The translations under genes were made by a program, and so were the position numbers. From assembly GCF_932526225.1 (NCBI RefSeq), contig NC_064044.1, positions 191,001 through 255,000 on the forward strand: a DNA stretch of 64,000 nucleotides. Reading direction: 5' to 3'. Positions 8,668-22,691 of the stretch are shown one piece after another (the stretch's first letter is position 1; each line of letters starts with the position of its first letter). The notes beneath the pieces were generated by a model that searched no databases, was not told the origin of the DNA, and saw nothing but the letters and a program-made list of their open reading frames with translations. Source of the stretch: Nematostella vectensis. Its lineage: Eukaryota > Cnidaria > Anthozoa > Actiniaria > Edwardsiidae.

Positions 8668-10668
8668 ATTCCCCTCCCCCTCTAAAAAAGAAAATAATAA
8701 TAATAATAGAACAAAACTAAAAAGAAAACAAACATAACAGAGACCCCCACCAACAATTTTGATTTTTTTTACTTTCCTTTAAAAGGGGAGTGTCATGGTT
8801 AAGAGATTTGCAATAGCCATAGAGCCCTGACACAATGAACTTTAGTGAAATTCTAATACTGACTTATGAGCTTTTGGTACATGTGGGAGACTTTAAACAA
8901 AACAAACAAAATGACCACAAACTGTCAATTAACATAGTTTTCAATATAATATTGCATATTATTTAATAAGGTATTCACAGCTTTTAAAAAGTTCAACTGT
9001 TTGTTGACACTTTAAAGCCTACAATAATCACTGACTCCAGACATGCGCAGTACTATGCTGCTGCCCCTTTAAAGTAAAATACAGCTTTACTTAGTCAGCG
9101 TAGACAAAATTGCGGATTTTGTCAATATTCTAATATGAAGATGTCAATATTCTCCCCCCTTACGTCTTTATTTCTATTTATTTTATGATTTTCACATGAT
9201 ACCAAAACAGCGTCTTTTTTCTTCGCTAATTTGATGTCATGTACACAATAAAAGAGATGCGCCCGTGCGCATGGCGAGTCCCCAAGGGACCCAAGACGCC
9301 CAAATAGACCTCTATTTTTTGTCATCCACAATCTCGGCGAGCTGTGCGTGGCGTAACCGTATTACAGGCCTGGGATCCTGGTTATTGTCCTCCCCATTAA
9401 TGCGCGGGTTTGGGATAACCTTGCAAGAGTGTTGTACAGCATATTCGCTCGGAAATATCGGTACTTGGGGCCTTCGGGTTCTTTACAGCCTTCCGTAAAA
9501 GCCTTGTGCTGCCATACCGATTGGGTAATCCGTATGTATGGTTTCCGTTTTGTTCTTCAGACCGGGTTCGATCCCAGGCCAATGGGCTTTTTTTTTTAGT
9601 TCGTTTTTTTTCTTTGTGCTGGACCCCCTTAATCCTGATAGGTTTTGCGCAAAAATAATAAAAAAAGTGAGTTTGCAAAATAAGCTTGCAAGATTTATTG
9701 ATTATATGTATTCAATTTGTTCCTAGGAAGTTAACAAAAAACACAAAGCAAAGAGTTTGAGGAAGTAAAAAAGTATGTGAACTTTAATGTTCTATTTGAA
9801 GGGGTGCATTTTGTACAGGGAAGCATACATAGAATGCTTAACTGGTGGAGAGGGAAGAGGTAAAAGTTTATTGAGCATAATTTCAACAATAGCAGGGGGA
9901 AGAGAGGGGCACTCTCTTCATACAATATTGCAGTTGTTACCTATTATTAAATAAGTTTGTATCATGTCTTTGTTTATTAAGCAAGGTCTATTTCTGAGAC
10001 AAGCAAACTCAAGTAAGGCTGTTGAAATAACAGGTGAGTGTTAAAAGAAAAACAATTATCTGATTAGAAAACTACTGTAGATTCCTTTGCACCAAAATAA
10101 GAACAAACTTCATTTTGTTTGTTATTTATGAGGAACGAGATGAGCTCTACAAAGCCATAAAGAAATATGTATTGCAAATCTAAATTATACAAGTAAATAA
10201 TAATATTAAAAAAGAACTACTGTAAGTAATTAGAGTGGTTTTCATTAACCCGTGAAACAAAGTGTGATAGTTAAACGGTAATAGTTAGTAAAACACAAAA
10301 AAGTACAATAGAATCAGATCACCACAAAGTGTAATACGCTAAAGCGTAGTTCACGGGTTAATGAAGGTTTTGACATTTCAACCTTACATCCACATGAAAG
10401 TAATGCCTAATATCGAGTGCCCTACAGTAAGTGTTTTGCAGTCAAGTTGTTTTCTGTTAGTAGGTAAAAAAATATTCTAAATAATAGTAATCATAGCTAT
10501 TGTCACCACTTACACATATAGAACTTGTAATTAAAAGAAAGAAAAAAATATATATATGCAGTCAAACAACAGAATTGCATGATAACCTTGAATATATTGA
10601 ATAAAGGACTGCAAAAAAACATCTTTTGTACTAGTTGCTTGAATTGACCCTTGGCTATTTTTAGCTGA
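8668..10668 (+). repeat. Unit 5, subtype A
   Basis: 2001 bp. B box 9565-9575; TTAA element 10245-10361. A markers: AAACAAACAAAATG, GGTACTTGG, GTAAAAAAGT, ATTGCAAATC, GCTATTGTCACC and GTAATTAAAAG. Confidence 0.97.
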
Positions 10669-12680
10669 ATTCCCCTCCCCCTCTAAAAATGAAAATAATA
10701 ATAATAATAATAGAACAAAACTAAAAAGAAAACAAACATAACAGAGACCCCCACCAACAATTTTGATTTTTTTTACTTTCCTTTAAAAGGGGAGTGTCAT
10801 GGTTAAGAGATTTGCAATAGCTCTAGAGCCCTGACACAATGAACTTCAGTGAAATTCTAATACTGACTTATGAGCTTTTGGTACATTAGGGAGACTTTAA
10901 ACAAAACAAAAAAAATGACCACAAACTGTCAATTAACATAGTTTTCAATATAATATTGCATATTATTTAATAAGGTATTCACAGCTTTTAAAAAGTTCAA
11001 CTGTTTGTTGACACTTAAAAGCCTACAATAATCACTGACTCCAGACATGCGCAGTACTATGCTGCTGCCCCTTTAAAGTAAAATACACTTTACTTAGTCA
11101 GCGTAGACAAAATTGCGGATTTTGTCAATATTCTAATATGAAGATGTCAATATTCTCCCCCTTACGTCTTTATTTCTATTTATTTTATGATTTTCACATG
11201 ATACCAAAACAGCGTCTTTTTTCTTCGCTAATTTGATGTCATGTACACAATAAAAGAGATGCGCCAGTGCGCATGGCGAGTCCCCAAGGGACCCAAGACG
11301 CCCAAATAGACCTCTATTTTTTGTCATCCACAATCTTGGCGAGCTGTGCGTGGCGTAACCGTATTACAGGCCTGGGATCCTGGTTATTGTCCTCCCCATT
11401 AATGCGCGGTTTGGGATAACCTTGCAAGAGTGTTGTACAGCATATTCGCTCGGAAATATCGGTGCTTGGGGCCTTCGGGTTCTTTACAGCCTTCCCTAAA
11501 AGCCTTGTGCTGCCATACCGATTGGGTAATCCGTATGTATGGTTTCCGTTTTGTTCTTCAGACCGGGTTCGATCCCAGGCCAATGGGCTTTTTTTTTAGT
11601 TCGTTTTTTTTTCTTTGTGCTGGACCCCCTTAATTCTGATAGGTTTTGCGCAAAAATAATAAAAAAAGTGAGTTTGCAAAATAAGCTTGCTAGATTTATT
11701 GATTATATGTATTCAATTTGTTCCTAGGAAGTTAACAAAAAACACAAAGCAAAGAGTTTGAGGAAGTAAACAAGTATGTGAACTTTAATGTTCTATTTGA
11801 AGGGGTGCATTTTGTACAGGGAAGCATACATAGAATGCTTAACTGGTGGAGAGGGAAGAGGTAAAAGTTTATTGAGCATAATTTCAATAATAGCAGGGGG
11901 AAGAGAGGGGCACTCTCTTCATACAATATTGCAGTTGTTACCTATTATTAAATAAGTTTGTAACATGTCTTTGTTTATTAAGCAAGGTCTATTTCTGAGA
12001 CAAGCAAACTCAAGTAAGGCTGTTGAAATAACAGGTGAGTGTTAAAAGAAAAACAATTATCTGATTAGAAAACTACTTTAGATTCCTTTACACCAAAATA
12101 AGAACAAACTTCATTTTGTTTGTTATTTATGAGGAACGAGATGAGCTCTACAAAGCCATAAAGAAATATGTATTGCTCATCTAAATTATACAAGTAAATG
12201 ATAATATTAAAAAAGAACTACTGTAAGTAATTAGAGTGGTTTTCATTAACCCGTGAAACAAAGTGTGATAGTTAAACGGTAATAGTTAGTAAAACACAAA
12301 AAAGAACAATAGAATCAGATCACCACAAAGTGTAATACGCTAAAGCATAGTTCACGGGTTAATGAAGGTTTTGACATTTCAACCTTACATCCACATGAAA
12401 GTAATGCCTAATATCGAGTGCCCTACAGTAACTGTTTTGCAGTCAAGTTGTTTTCTGTTAGTAGGTAAAAAAATATTCTAATTAATAGTAATCATAGCTA
12501 TGGTCACCACTTACACATATAGAACTTGTAATGAAAAGAAAGAAAAAATATATATATATTTATATATATGCAGTCAAACAACAGAATTGCATGATAACCT
12601 TGAATATATTGAATAAAGGACTGCAAAAAAACATCTTTTGTACTAGTTGCTTGAATTGACCCTTGGCTATTTTTAGCTGA
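10669..12680 (+). repeat. Unit 6, subtype B
   Basis: 2012 bp. B box 11566-11576; TTAA element 12246-12362. B markers: CTAAAAATGAAAAT head, ACATTAGGGAG, five-C run before TTACG, GCGCCAGTGCGC, AATCTTGG, GTAAATGATAA, GAACAATAG, GCATAGTTCAC, GTAACTG and an AT tail interrupted by TTT. The change TTCCCTAAAAG is shared only with unit 8. Confidence 0.97.
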
Positions 12681-14679
12681 ATTCCCCTCCCCCTCTAAAA
12701 AAGAAAATAATAATAATAATAGAACAAAACTAAAAAGAAAACAAACATAACAGAGACCCCCACCAACAATTTTGATTTTTTTTACTTTCCTTTAAAAGGG
12801 GAGTGTCATGGTTAAGAGATTTGCAATAGCTATAGAGCCCTGACACAATGAACTTCAGTGAAATTCTAATACTGACTTATGAGCTTTTGGTACATGTGGG
12901 AGACTTTAAACAAAACAAACAAAATGACCACAAACTGTCAATTAACATAGTTTTCAATATAATATTGCATATTATTTAATAAGGTATTCACAGCTTTTAA
13001 AAAGTTCAACTGTTTGTTGACACTTAAAAGCCTACAATAATCACTGACTCCAGACATGCGCAGTACTATGCTGCTGCCCCTTTAAAGTAAAATACACTTT
13101 ACTTAGTCAGCGTAGACAAAATTGCGGATTTTGTCAATATTCTAATATGAAGATGTCAATATTCTCCCCCCTTACGTCTTTATTTCTATTTATTTTATGA
13201 TTTTCACATGATACCAAAACAGCGTCTTTTTTCTTCGCTAATTTGATGTCATGTACACAATAAAAGAGATGCGCCCGTGCGCATGGCGAGTCCCCAAGGG
13301 ACCCAAGACGCCCAAATAGACCTCTATTTTTTGTCATCCACAATCTCGGCGAGCTGTGCGTGGCGTAACCGTATTACAGGCCTGGGATCCTGGTTATTGT
13401 CCTCCCCATTAATGCGCGGGTTGGGATAGCCTTGCAAGAGTGTTGTACAGCATATTCGCTCGGAAATATCGGTACTTGGGGCCTTCGGGTTCTTTACAGC
13501 CTTCCGTAAAAGCCTTGTGCTGCCATACCGATTGGGTAATCCGTATGTATGGTTTCCGTTTTGTTCTTCAGACCGGGTTCGATCCCAGGCCAATAGGCTT
13601 TTTTTTTTAGTTCGTTTTTTTTCTTTGTGCTGGACCCCCTTAATCCTGATAGGTTTTGCGCAAAAATAATAAAAAAAGTGAGTTTGCAAAATAAGCTTGC
13701 TAGATTTATTGATTATATGTATTCAATTTGTTCCTAGGAAGTTAACAAAAAACACAAAGCAAAGAGTTTGAGGAAGTAAAAAAGTATGTGAACTTTAATG
13801 TTCTATTTGAAGGGGTGCATTTTGTACAGGGAAGCATACATAGAATGCTTAACTGGTGGAGAGGGAAGAGGTAAAAGTTTATTGAGCATAATTTCAACAA
13901 TAGCAGGGGGAAGAGAGGGGCACTCTCTTCATACAATATTGCAGTTGTTACCTATTATTAAATAAGTTTGTAACATGTCTTTGTTTATTAAGCAAGGTCT
14001 ATTTCTGAGACAAACAAACTCAAGTAAGGCTGTTGAAATAACAGGTGAGTGTTAAAAGAAAAACAATTATCTGATTAGAAAACTACTGTAGATTCCTTTG
14101 CACCAAAATAAGAACAAACTTCATTTTGTTTGTTATTTATGAGGAACGAGATGAGCTCTACAAAGCCATAAAGAAATATGTATTGCAAATCTAAATTATA
14201 CAAGTAAATAATAATATTAAAAAAGAACTACTGTAAGTAATTAGAGTGGTTTTCATTAACCCGTGAAACAAAGTGTGATAGTTAAACGGTAATAGTTAGT
14301 AAAACACAAAAAAGTACAATAGAATCAGATCACCACAAAGTGTAATACGCTAAAGCGTAGTTCACGGGTTAATGAAGGTTTTGACATTTCAACCTTACAT
14401 CCACATGAAAGTAATGCCTAATATCGAGTGCCCTACAGTAAGTGTTTTGCAGTCAAGTTGTTTTCTGTTAGTAGGTAAAAAAATATTCTAAATAATAGTA
14501 ATCATAGCTATTGTCACCACTTACACATATAGAACTTGTAATTAAAAGAAAGAAAAAAATATATATATGCAGTCAAACAACAGAATTGCATGATAACCTT
14601 GAATATATTGAATAAAGGACTGCAAAAAAACATCTTTTGTACTAGTTGCTTGAATTGACCCTTGGCTATTTTTAGCTGA
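12681..14679 (+). repeat. Unit 7, subtype A
   Basis: 1999 bp. B box 13576-13586; TTAA element 14256-14372. A markers as in unit 5, but with GCTATAGAGCC. Private changes GGGATAGCC and CCAATAGGC lie in the core. Confidence 0.97.
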
Positions 14680-16681
14680 ATTCCCCTCCCCCTCTAAAAA
14701 TGAAAATAATAATAATAATAATAGAACAAAACTAAAAAGAAAACAAACATAACAGAGACCCCCACCAACAATTTTGATTTTTTTTACTTTCCTTTAAAAG
14801 GGGAGTGTCATGGTTAAGAGATTTGCAATAGCTCTAGAGCCCTGACACAATGAACTTCAGTGAAATTCTAATACTGACTTATGAGCTTTTGGTACAATAG
14901 GGAGACTTTAAACAAAACAAAAAAAATGACCACAAACTGTCAATTAACATAGTTTTCAATATAATATTGCATATTATTTAATAAGGTATTCACAGCTTTT
15001 AAAAAGTTCAACTGTTTGTTGACACTTAAAAGCCTACAATAATCACTGACTCCAGACATGCGCAGTACTATGCTGCTGCCCCTTTAAAGTAAAATACACT
15101 TTACTTAGTCAGCGTAGACAAAATTGCGGATTTTGTCAATATTCTAATATGAAGATGTCAATATTCTCCCCCCTTACGTCTTTATTTCTATTTATTTTAT
15201 GATTTTCACATGATACCAAAATAGCGTATTTTTTCTTCGCTAATTTGATGTCATGTACACAATAAAAGAGATGCGCCAGTGCGCATGGCGAGTCCCCAAG
15301 GGACCCAAGACGCCCAAATAGACCTCTATTTTTTGTCATCCACAATCTTGGCGAGCTGTGCGTGGCGTAACCGTATTACAGGCCTGGGATCCTGGTTATT
15401 GTCCTCCCCATTAATGCGCGGTTTGGGATAACCTTGCAAGAGTGTTGTACAGCATATTCGCTCGGAAATATCGGTGCTTGGGGCCTTCGGGTTCTTTACA
15501 GCCTTCCCTAAAAGCCTTGTGCTGCCATACCGATTGGGTAATCCGTATGTATGGTTTCCGTTTTGTTCTTCAGACCGGGTTCGATCCCAGGCCAATGGGC
15601 TTTTTTTTTAGTTCGTTTTTTTTTCTTTGTGCTGGACCCCCTTAATTCTGATAGGTTTTGCGCAAAAATAATAAAAAAAGTGAGTTTGCAAAATAAGCTT
15701 GCTAGATTTATTGATTATATGTATTCAATTTGTTCCTAGGAAGTTAACAAAAAACACAAAGCAAAGAGTTTGAGGAAGTAAACAAGTATGTGAACTTTAA
15801 TGTTCTATTTGAAGGGGTGCATTTTGTACAGGGAAGCATACATAGAATGCTTAACTGGTGGAGAGGGAAGAGGTAAAAGTTTATTGAGCATAATTTCAAT
15901 AATAGCAGGGGGAAGAGAGGGGCACTCTCTTCATACAATATTGCAGTTGTTACCTATTATTAAATAAGTTTGTAACATGTCTTTGTTTATTAAGCAAGGT
16001 CTATTTCTGAGACAAGCAAACTCAAGTAAGGCTGTTGAAATAACAGGTGAGTGTTAAAAGAAAAACAATTATCTGATTAGAAAACTACTGTAGATTCCTT
16101 TACACCAAAATAAGAACAAACTTCATTTTGTTTGTTATTTATGAGGAACGAGATGAGCTCTACAAAGCCATAAAGAAATATGTATTGCTCATCTAAATTA
16201 TACAAGTAAATGATAATATTAAAAAAGAACTACTGTAAGTAATTAGAGTGGTTTTCATTAACCCGTGAAACAAAGTGTGATAGTTAAACGGTAATAGTTA
16301 GTAAAACACAAAAAAGAACAATAGAATCAGATCACCACAAAGTGTAATACGCTAAAGCATAGTTTACGGGTTAATGAAGGTTTTGACATTTCAACCTTAC
16401 ATCCACATGAAAGTAATGCCTAATATCGAGTGCCCTACAGTAACTGTTTTGCAGTCAAGTTGTTTTCTGTTAGTAGGTAAAAAAATATTCTAAATAATAG
16501 TAATCATAGCAATGGTCACCACTTACACATATAGAACTTGTAATGAAAAGAAAGAAAAAAATATATATATGCAGTCAAACAACAGAATTGCATGATAACC
16601 TTGAATATATTGAATAAAGGACTGCAAAAAAACATCTTTTGTACTAGTTGCTTGAATTGACCCTTGGCTATTTTTAGCTGA
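14680..16681 (+). repeat. Unit 8, subtype B with A-type AT tail
   Basis: 2002 bp. B box 15578-15588; TTAA element 16258-16374. It is B-type throughout except that the AT microsatellite lacks the TTT interruption, which accounts for its shorter length. The right terminus of the TTAA element reads TTTACGGG instead of TTCACGGG. Confidence 0.97.
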
Positions 16682-18693
16682 ATTCCCCTCCCCCTCTAAA
16701 AATGAAAATAATAATAATAATAATAGAACAAAACTAAAAAGAAAACAAACATAACAGAGACCCCCACCAACAATTTTGATTTTTTTTACTTTCCTTTAAA
16801 AGGGGAGTGTCATGGTTAAGAGATTTGCAATAGCTCTAGAGCCCTGACACAATGAACTTCAGTGAAATTCTAATACTGACTTATGAGCTTTTGGTACATT
16901 AGGGAGACTTTAAACAAAACAAAAAAAATGACCACAAACTGTCAATTAACATAGTTTTCAATATAATATTGCATATTATTTAATAAGGTATTCACAGCTT
17001 TTAAAAAGTTCAACTGTTTGTTGACACTTAAAAGCCTACAATAATCACTGACTCCAGACATGCGCAGTACTATGCTGCTGCCCCTTTAAAGTAAAATACA
17101 CTTTATCTAGTCAGCGTAGACAAAATTGCGGATTTTGTCAATATTCTAATATGAAGATGTCAATATTCTCCCCCTTACGTCTTTATTTCTATTTATTTTA
17201 TGATTTTCACATGATACCAAAACAGCGTCTTTTTTCTTCGCTAATTTGATGTCATGTACACAATAAAAGAGATGCGCCAGTGCGCATGGCGAGTCCCCAA
17301 GGGACCCAAGACGCCCAAATAGACCTCTATTTTTTGTCATCCACAATCTTGGCGAGCTGTGCGTGGCGTAACCGTATTACAGGCCTGGGATCCTGGTTAT
17401 TGTCCTCCCCATTAATGCGCGGTTTGGGATAACCTTGCAAGAGTGTTGTACAGCATATTCGCTCGGAAATATCGGTGCTTGGGGCCTTCGGGTTCTTTAC
17501 AGCCTTCCGTAAAAGCCTTGTGCTGCCATACCGATTGGGTAATCCGTATGTATGGTTTCCGTTTTGTTCTTCAGACCGGGTTCGATCCCAGGCCAATGGG
17601 CTTTTTTTTTAGTTCGTTTTTTTTTCTTTGTGCTGGACCCCCTTAATTCTGATAGGTTTTGCGCAAAAATAATAAAAAAAGTGAGTTTGCAAAATAAGCT
17701 TGCTAGATTTATTGATTATATGTATTCAATTTGTTCCTAGGAAGTTAACAAAAAACACAAAGCAAAGAGTTTGAGGAAGTAAACAAGTATGTGAACTTTA
17801 ATGTTCTATTTGAAGGGGTGCATTTTGTACAGGGAAGCATACATAGAATGCTTAACTGGTGGAGAGGGAAGAGGTAAAAGTTTATTGAGCATAATTTCAA
17901 TAATAGCAGGGGGAAGAGAGGGGCACTCTCTTCATACAATATTGCAGTTGTTACCTATTATTAAATAAGTTTGTAACATGTCTTTGTTTATTAAGCAAGG
18001 TCTATTTCTGAGACAAGCAAACTCAAGTAAGGCTGTTGAAATAACAGGTGAGTGTTAAAAGAAAAACAATTATCTGATTAGAAAACTACTGTAGATTCCT
18101 TTACACCAAAATAAGAACAAACTTCATTTTGTTTGTTATTTATGAGGAACGAGATGAGCTCTACAAAGCCATAAAGAAATATGTATTGCTCATCTAAATT
18201 ATACAAGTAAATGATAATATTAAAAAAGAACTACTGTAAGTAATTAGAGTGGTTTTCATTAACCCGTGAAACAAAGTGTGATAGTTAAACGGTAATAGTT
18301 AGTAAAACACAAAAAAGAACAATAGAATCAGATCACCACAAAGTGTAATACGCTAAAGCATAGTTCACGGGTTAATGAAGGTTTTGACATTTCAACCTTA
18401 CATCCACATGAAAGTAATGCCTAATATCGAGTGCCCTACAGTAACTGTTTTGCAGTCAAGTTGTTTTCTGTTAGTAGGTAAAAAAATATTCTAAATAATA
18501 GTAATCATAGCTATGGTCACCACTTACACATATAGAACTTGTAATGAAAAGAAAGAAAAAATATATATATATTTATATATATGCAGTCAAACAACAGAAT
18601 TGCATGATAACCTTGAATATATTGAATAAAGGACTGCAAAAAAACATCTTTTGAACTAGTTGCTTGAATTGACCCTTGGCTATTTTTAGCTGA
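16682..18693 (+). repeat. Unit 9, subtype B
   Basis: 2012 bp. B box 17579-17589; TTAA element 18259-18375. Private CTTTATCTAGTC and TTTTGAACTAG. Units 8 and 9 are consecutive B copies, breaking the A/B alternation. Confidence 0.97.
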
Positions 18694-20689
18694 ATTCCCC
18701 TCCCCCTCTAAAAAAGAAAATAATAATAATAATAGAACAAAACTAAAAAGAAAACAAACATAACAGAGACCCCCACCAACAATTTTGATTTTTTTTACTT
18801 TCCTTTAAAAGGGGAGTGTCATGGTTAAGAGATTTGCAATAGCTCTAGAGCCCTGACACAATGAACTTCAGTGAAATTCTAATACTGACTTATGAGCTTT
18901 TGGTACATTAGGGAGACTTTAAACAAAACAAAAAAAATGACCACAAACTGTCAATTAACATAGTTTTCAATATAATATTGCATATTATTTAATAAGGTAT
19001 TCACAGCTTTTAAAAAGTTCAACTGTTTGTTGACACTTAAAAGCCTACAATAATCACTGACTCCAGACATGCGCAGTACTATGCTGCTGCCCCTTTAAAG
19101 TAAAATACACTTTACTTAGTCAGCGTAGACAAAATTGCGGATTTTGTCAATATTCTAATATGAAGATGTCAATATTCTCCCCCTTACGTCTTTATTTCTA
19201 TTTATTTTATGATTTTCACATGATACCAAAACAGCGTCTTTTTTCTTCGCTAATTTGATGTCATGTACACAATAAAAGAGATGCGCCCGTGCGCATGGCG
19301 AGTCCCCAAGGGACCCAAGACGCCCAAATAGACCTCTATTTTTTGTCATCCACAATCTCGGCGAGCTGTGCGTGGCGTAACCGTATTACAGGCCTGGGAT
19401 CCTGGTTATTGTCCTCCCCATTAATGCGCGGGTGGGATAACCTTGCATGAGTGTTGTACAGCATATTCGCTCGGAAATATCGGTGCTTGGGGCCTTCGGG
19501 TTCTTTACAGCCTTCCGTAAAAGCCTTGTGCTGCCATACCGATTCGGTAATCCGTATGTATGGTTTCCGTTTTGTTCTTCAGACCGGGTTCGATCCCAGG
19601 CCAATGGGCTTTTTTTTTAGTTCGTTTTTTTTCTTTGTGCTGGACCCCCTTAATCCTGATAGGTTTTGCGCAAAAATAATAAAAAAAGTGAGTTTGCAAA
19701 ATAAGCTTGCTAGATTTATTGATTATATGTATTCAATTTGTTCCTAGGAAGTTAACAAAAAACACAAAGCAAAGAGTTTGAGGAAGTAAAAAAGTATGTG
19801 AACTTTAATGTTCTATTTGAAGGGGTGCATTTTGTACAGGGAAGCATACATAGAATGCTTAACTGGTGGAGAGGGAAGAGGTAAAAGTTTATTGAGCATA
19901 ATTTCAACAATAGCAGGGGGAAGAGAGGGGCACTCTCTTCATACAATATTGCAGTTGTTACCTATTATTAAAAAAGTTTGTAACATGTCTTTGTTTATTA
20001 AGCAAGGTCTATTTCTGAGACAAGCAAACTCAAGTAAGGCTGTTGAAATAACAGGTGAGTGTTAAAAGAAAAACAATTATCTGATTAGAAAACTACTGTA
20101 GATTCCTTTGCACCAAAATAAGAACAAACTTCATTTTGTTTGTTATTTATGAGGAACGAGATGAGCTCTACAAAGCCATAAAGAAATATGTATTGCTCAT
20201 CTAAATTATACAAGTAAATAATAATATTAAAAAAGAACTACTGTAAGTAATTAGAGTGGTTTTCATTAACCCGTGAAACAAAGTGTGATAGTTAAACGGT
20301 AATAGTTAGTAAAACACAAAAAAGTACAATAGAATCAGATCACCACAAAGTGTAATACGCTAAAGCGTAGTTCACGGGTTAATGAAGGTTTTGACATTTC
20401 AACCTTACATCCACATGAAAGTAATGCCTAATATCGAGTGCCCTACAGTAAGTGTTTTGCAGTCAAGTTGTTTTCTGTTAGTAGGTAAAAAAATATTCTA
20501 AATAATAGTAATCATAGCTATTGTCACCACTTACACATATAGAACTTGTAATTAAAAGAAAGAAAAAAATATATATATGCAGTCAAACAACAGAATTGCA
20601 TGATAACCTTGAATATATTGAATAAAGGACTGCAAAAAAACATCTTTTGTACTAGTTGCTTGAATTGACCCTTGGCTATTTTTAGCTGA
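18694..20689 (+). repeat. Unit 10, mosaic B head to A tail
   Basis: 1996 bp, the shortest complete unit. B box 19587-19597; TTAA element 20266-20382. The head has ACATTAGGGAG and the five-C run (B). From the core onward it is A-type. Core changes are GCGGGTGGG, GCATGAG and GATTCGGTAATC; the last is a change in a hairpin loop. Confidence 0.97.
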
Positions 20690-22691
20690 ATTCCCCTCCC
20701 CCTCTAAAAATGAAAATAATAATAATAATAATAGAACAAAACTAAAAAGAAAACAAACATAACAGAGACCCCCACCAACAATTTTGATTTTTTTTACTTT
20801 CCTTTGAAAGGGGAGTGTCATGGTTAAGAGATTTGCAATAGCTCTAGAGCCCTGACACAATGAACTTCAGTGAAATTCTAATACTGACTTATGAGCTTTT
20901 GGTACATTAGGGAGACTTTAAACAAAACAAAAAAAAATGACCACAAACTGTCAATTAACATAGTTTTCAATATAATATTGCATATTATTTAATAAGGTAT
21001 TCACAGCTTTTAAAAAGTTCAACTGTTTGTTGACACTTAAAAGCCTACAATAATCACTGACTCCAGACATGCGCAGTACTATGCTGCTGCCCCTTTAAAG
21101 TAAAATACACTTTACTTAGTCAGCGTAGACAAAATTGCGGATTTTGTCAATATTCTAATATGAAGATGTCAATATTCTCCCCCCTTACGTCTTTATTTCT
21201 ATTTATTTTATGATTTTCACATGATACCAAAACAGCGTCTTTTTTCTTCGCTAATTTGATGTCATGTACACAATAAAAGAGATGCGCCCGTGCGCATGGC
21301 GAGTCCCCAAGGGACCCAAGACGCCCAAATAGACCTCTATTTTTTGTCATCCACAATCTCGGCGAGCTGTGCGTGGCGTAACCGTATTACAGGCCTGGGA
21401 TCCTGGTTATTGTCCTCCCCATTAATGCGCGGGTTGGGATAACCTTGCAAGAGTGTTGTACAGCATATTCGCTCGGAAATATCGGTACTTGGGGCCTTCG
21501 GGTTCTTTACAGCCTTCCGTAAAAGCCTTGTGCTGCCATACCGATTGGGTAATCCGTATGTGTGGTTTCCGTTTTGTTCTTCAGACCGGGTTCGATCCCA
21601 GGCCAATGGGCTTTTTTTTTAGTTCCTTTTTTTTTCTTTGTGCTGGACCCCCTTAATCCTGATAGGTTTTGCGCAAAAATAATAAAAAAAGTGAGTTTGC
21701 AAAATAAGCTTGCTAGCTTTATTGATTATATGTATTCAATTTGTTCCTAGGAAGTTAACAAAAAACACAAAGCAAAGAGTTTGAGGAAGTAAACAAGTAT
21801 GTGAACTTTAATGTTCTATTTGAAGGGGTGCATTTTGTACAGGGAAGCATACATAGAATGCTTAACTGGTGGAGAGGGAAGAGGTAAAAGTTTATTGAGC
21901 ATAATTTCAACAATAGCAGGGGGAAGAGAGGGGCACTCTCTTCATACAATATTGCAGTTGTTACCTATTATTAAATAAGTTTGTAACATGTCTTTCTTTT
22001 TAAGCAAGGTCTATTTCTGAGACAAGCAAACTCAAGTAAGGCTGTTGAAATAACAGGTGAGTGTTAAAAGAAAAACAATTATCTGATTAGAAAACTACTG
22101 TAGATTCCTTTGCACCAAAATAAGAACAAACTTCATTTTGTTTGTTATTTATGAGGAACGAGATGAGCTCTACAAAGCCATAAAGAAATATGTATTGCTC
22201 ATCTAAATTATACAAGTAAATAATAATATTAAAAAAGAACTACTGTAAGTAATTAGAGTGGTTTTCATTAACCCGTGAAACAAAGTGTGATAGTTAAACG
22301 GTAATAGTTAGTAAAACACAAAAAAGTACAATAGAATCAGATCACCACAAAGTGTAATACGCTAAAGCGTAGTTCACGGGTTAATGAAGGTTTTGACATT
22401 TCAACCTTACATCCACATGAAAGTAATGCCTAATATCGAGTGCCCTACAGTAAGTGTTTTGCAGTCAAGTTGTTTTCTGTTAGTAGGTAAAAAAATATTC
22501 TAAATAATAGTAATCATAGCTATTGTCACCACTTACACATATAGAACTTGTAATTAAAAGAAAGAAAAAAATATATATATGCAGTCAAACAACAGAATTG
22601 CATGATAACCTTGAATATATTGAATAAAGGACTGCAAAAAAACATCTTTTGTACTAGTTGCTTGAATTGACCCTTGGCTATTTTTAGCTGA
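20690..22691 (+). repeat. Unit 11, mosaic B head to A2
   Basis: 2002 bp. B box 21589-21599; TTAA element 22268-22384. B-type ACATTAGGGAG in the head. From the core onward it has A2 markers: GTATGTGTGG, AGTTCC after the T run, GCTAGCTTT and TCTTTCTTTTTAAG. Confidence 0.97.

Larger units (their letters stand above)
8668..16681 (+). repeat. Duplicated A-B dimer (units 5-6 and 7-8)
   Basis: Units 5 and 7 share A markers. Units 6 and 8 share the rare TTCCCTAAAAG. The offset is about 4.0 kb. Unit 5 retains unit-4-like features in its head that unit 7 lacks, so exchange continued after duplication. Confidence 0.7.

Noticed and set aside
19808-20065. Plus-strand 85-codon frame in unit 10
   Set aside because: It exists only because one stop (TAA) changed to AAA in this copy; the other units stop about 57 codons in. 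There is no evidence of translation or family.
20552-20860. Minus-strand 102-codon frame across a unit junction
   Set aside because: It is open in a single unit, rich in low-complexity Leu/Phe from A/T tracts, and broken elsewhere by microsatellite length changes.
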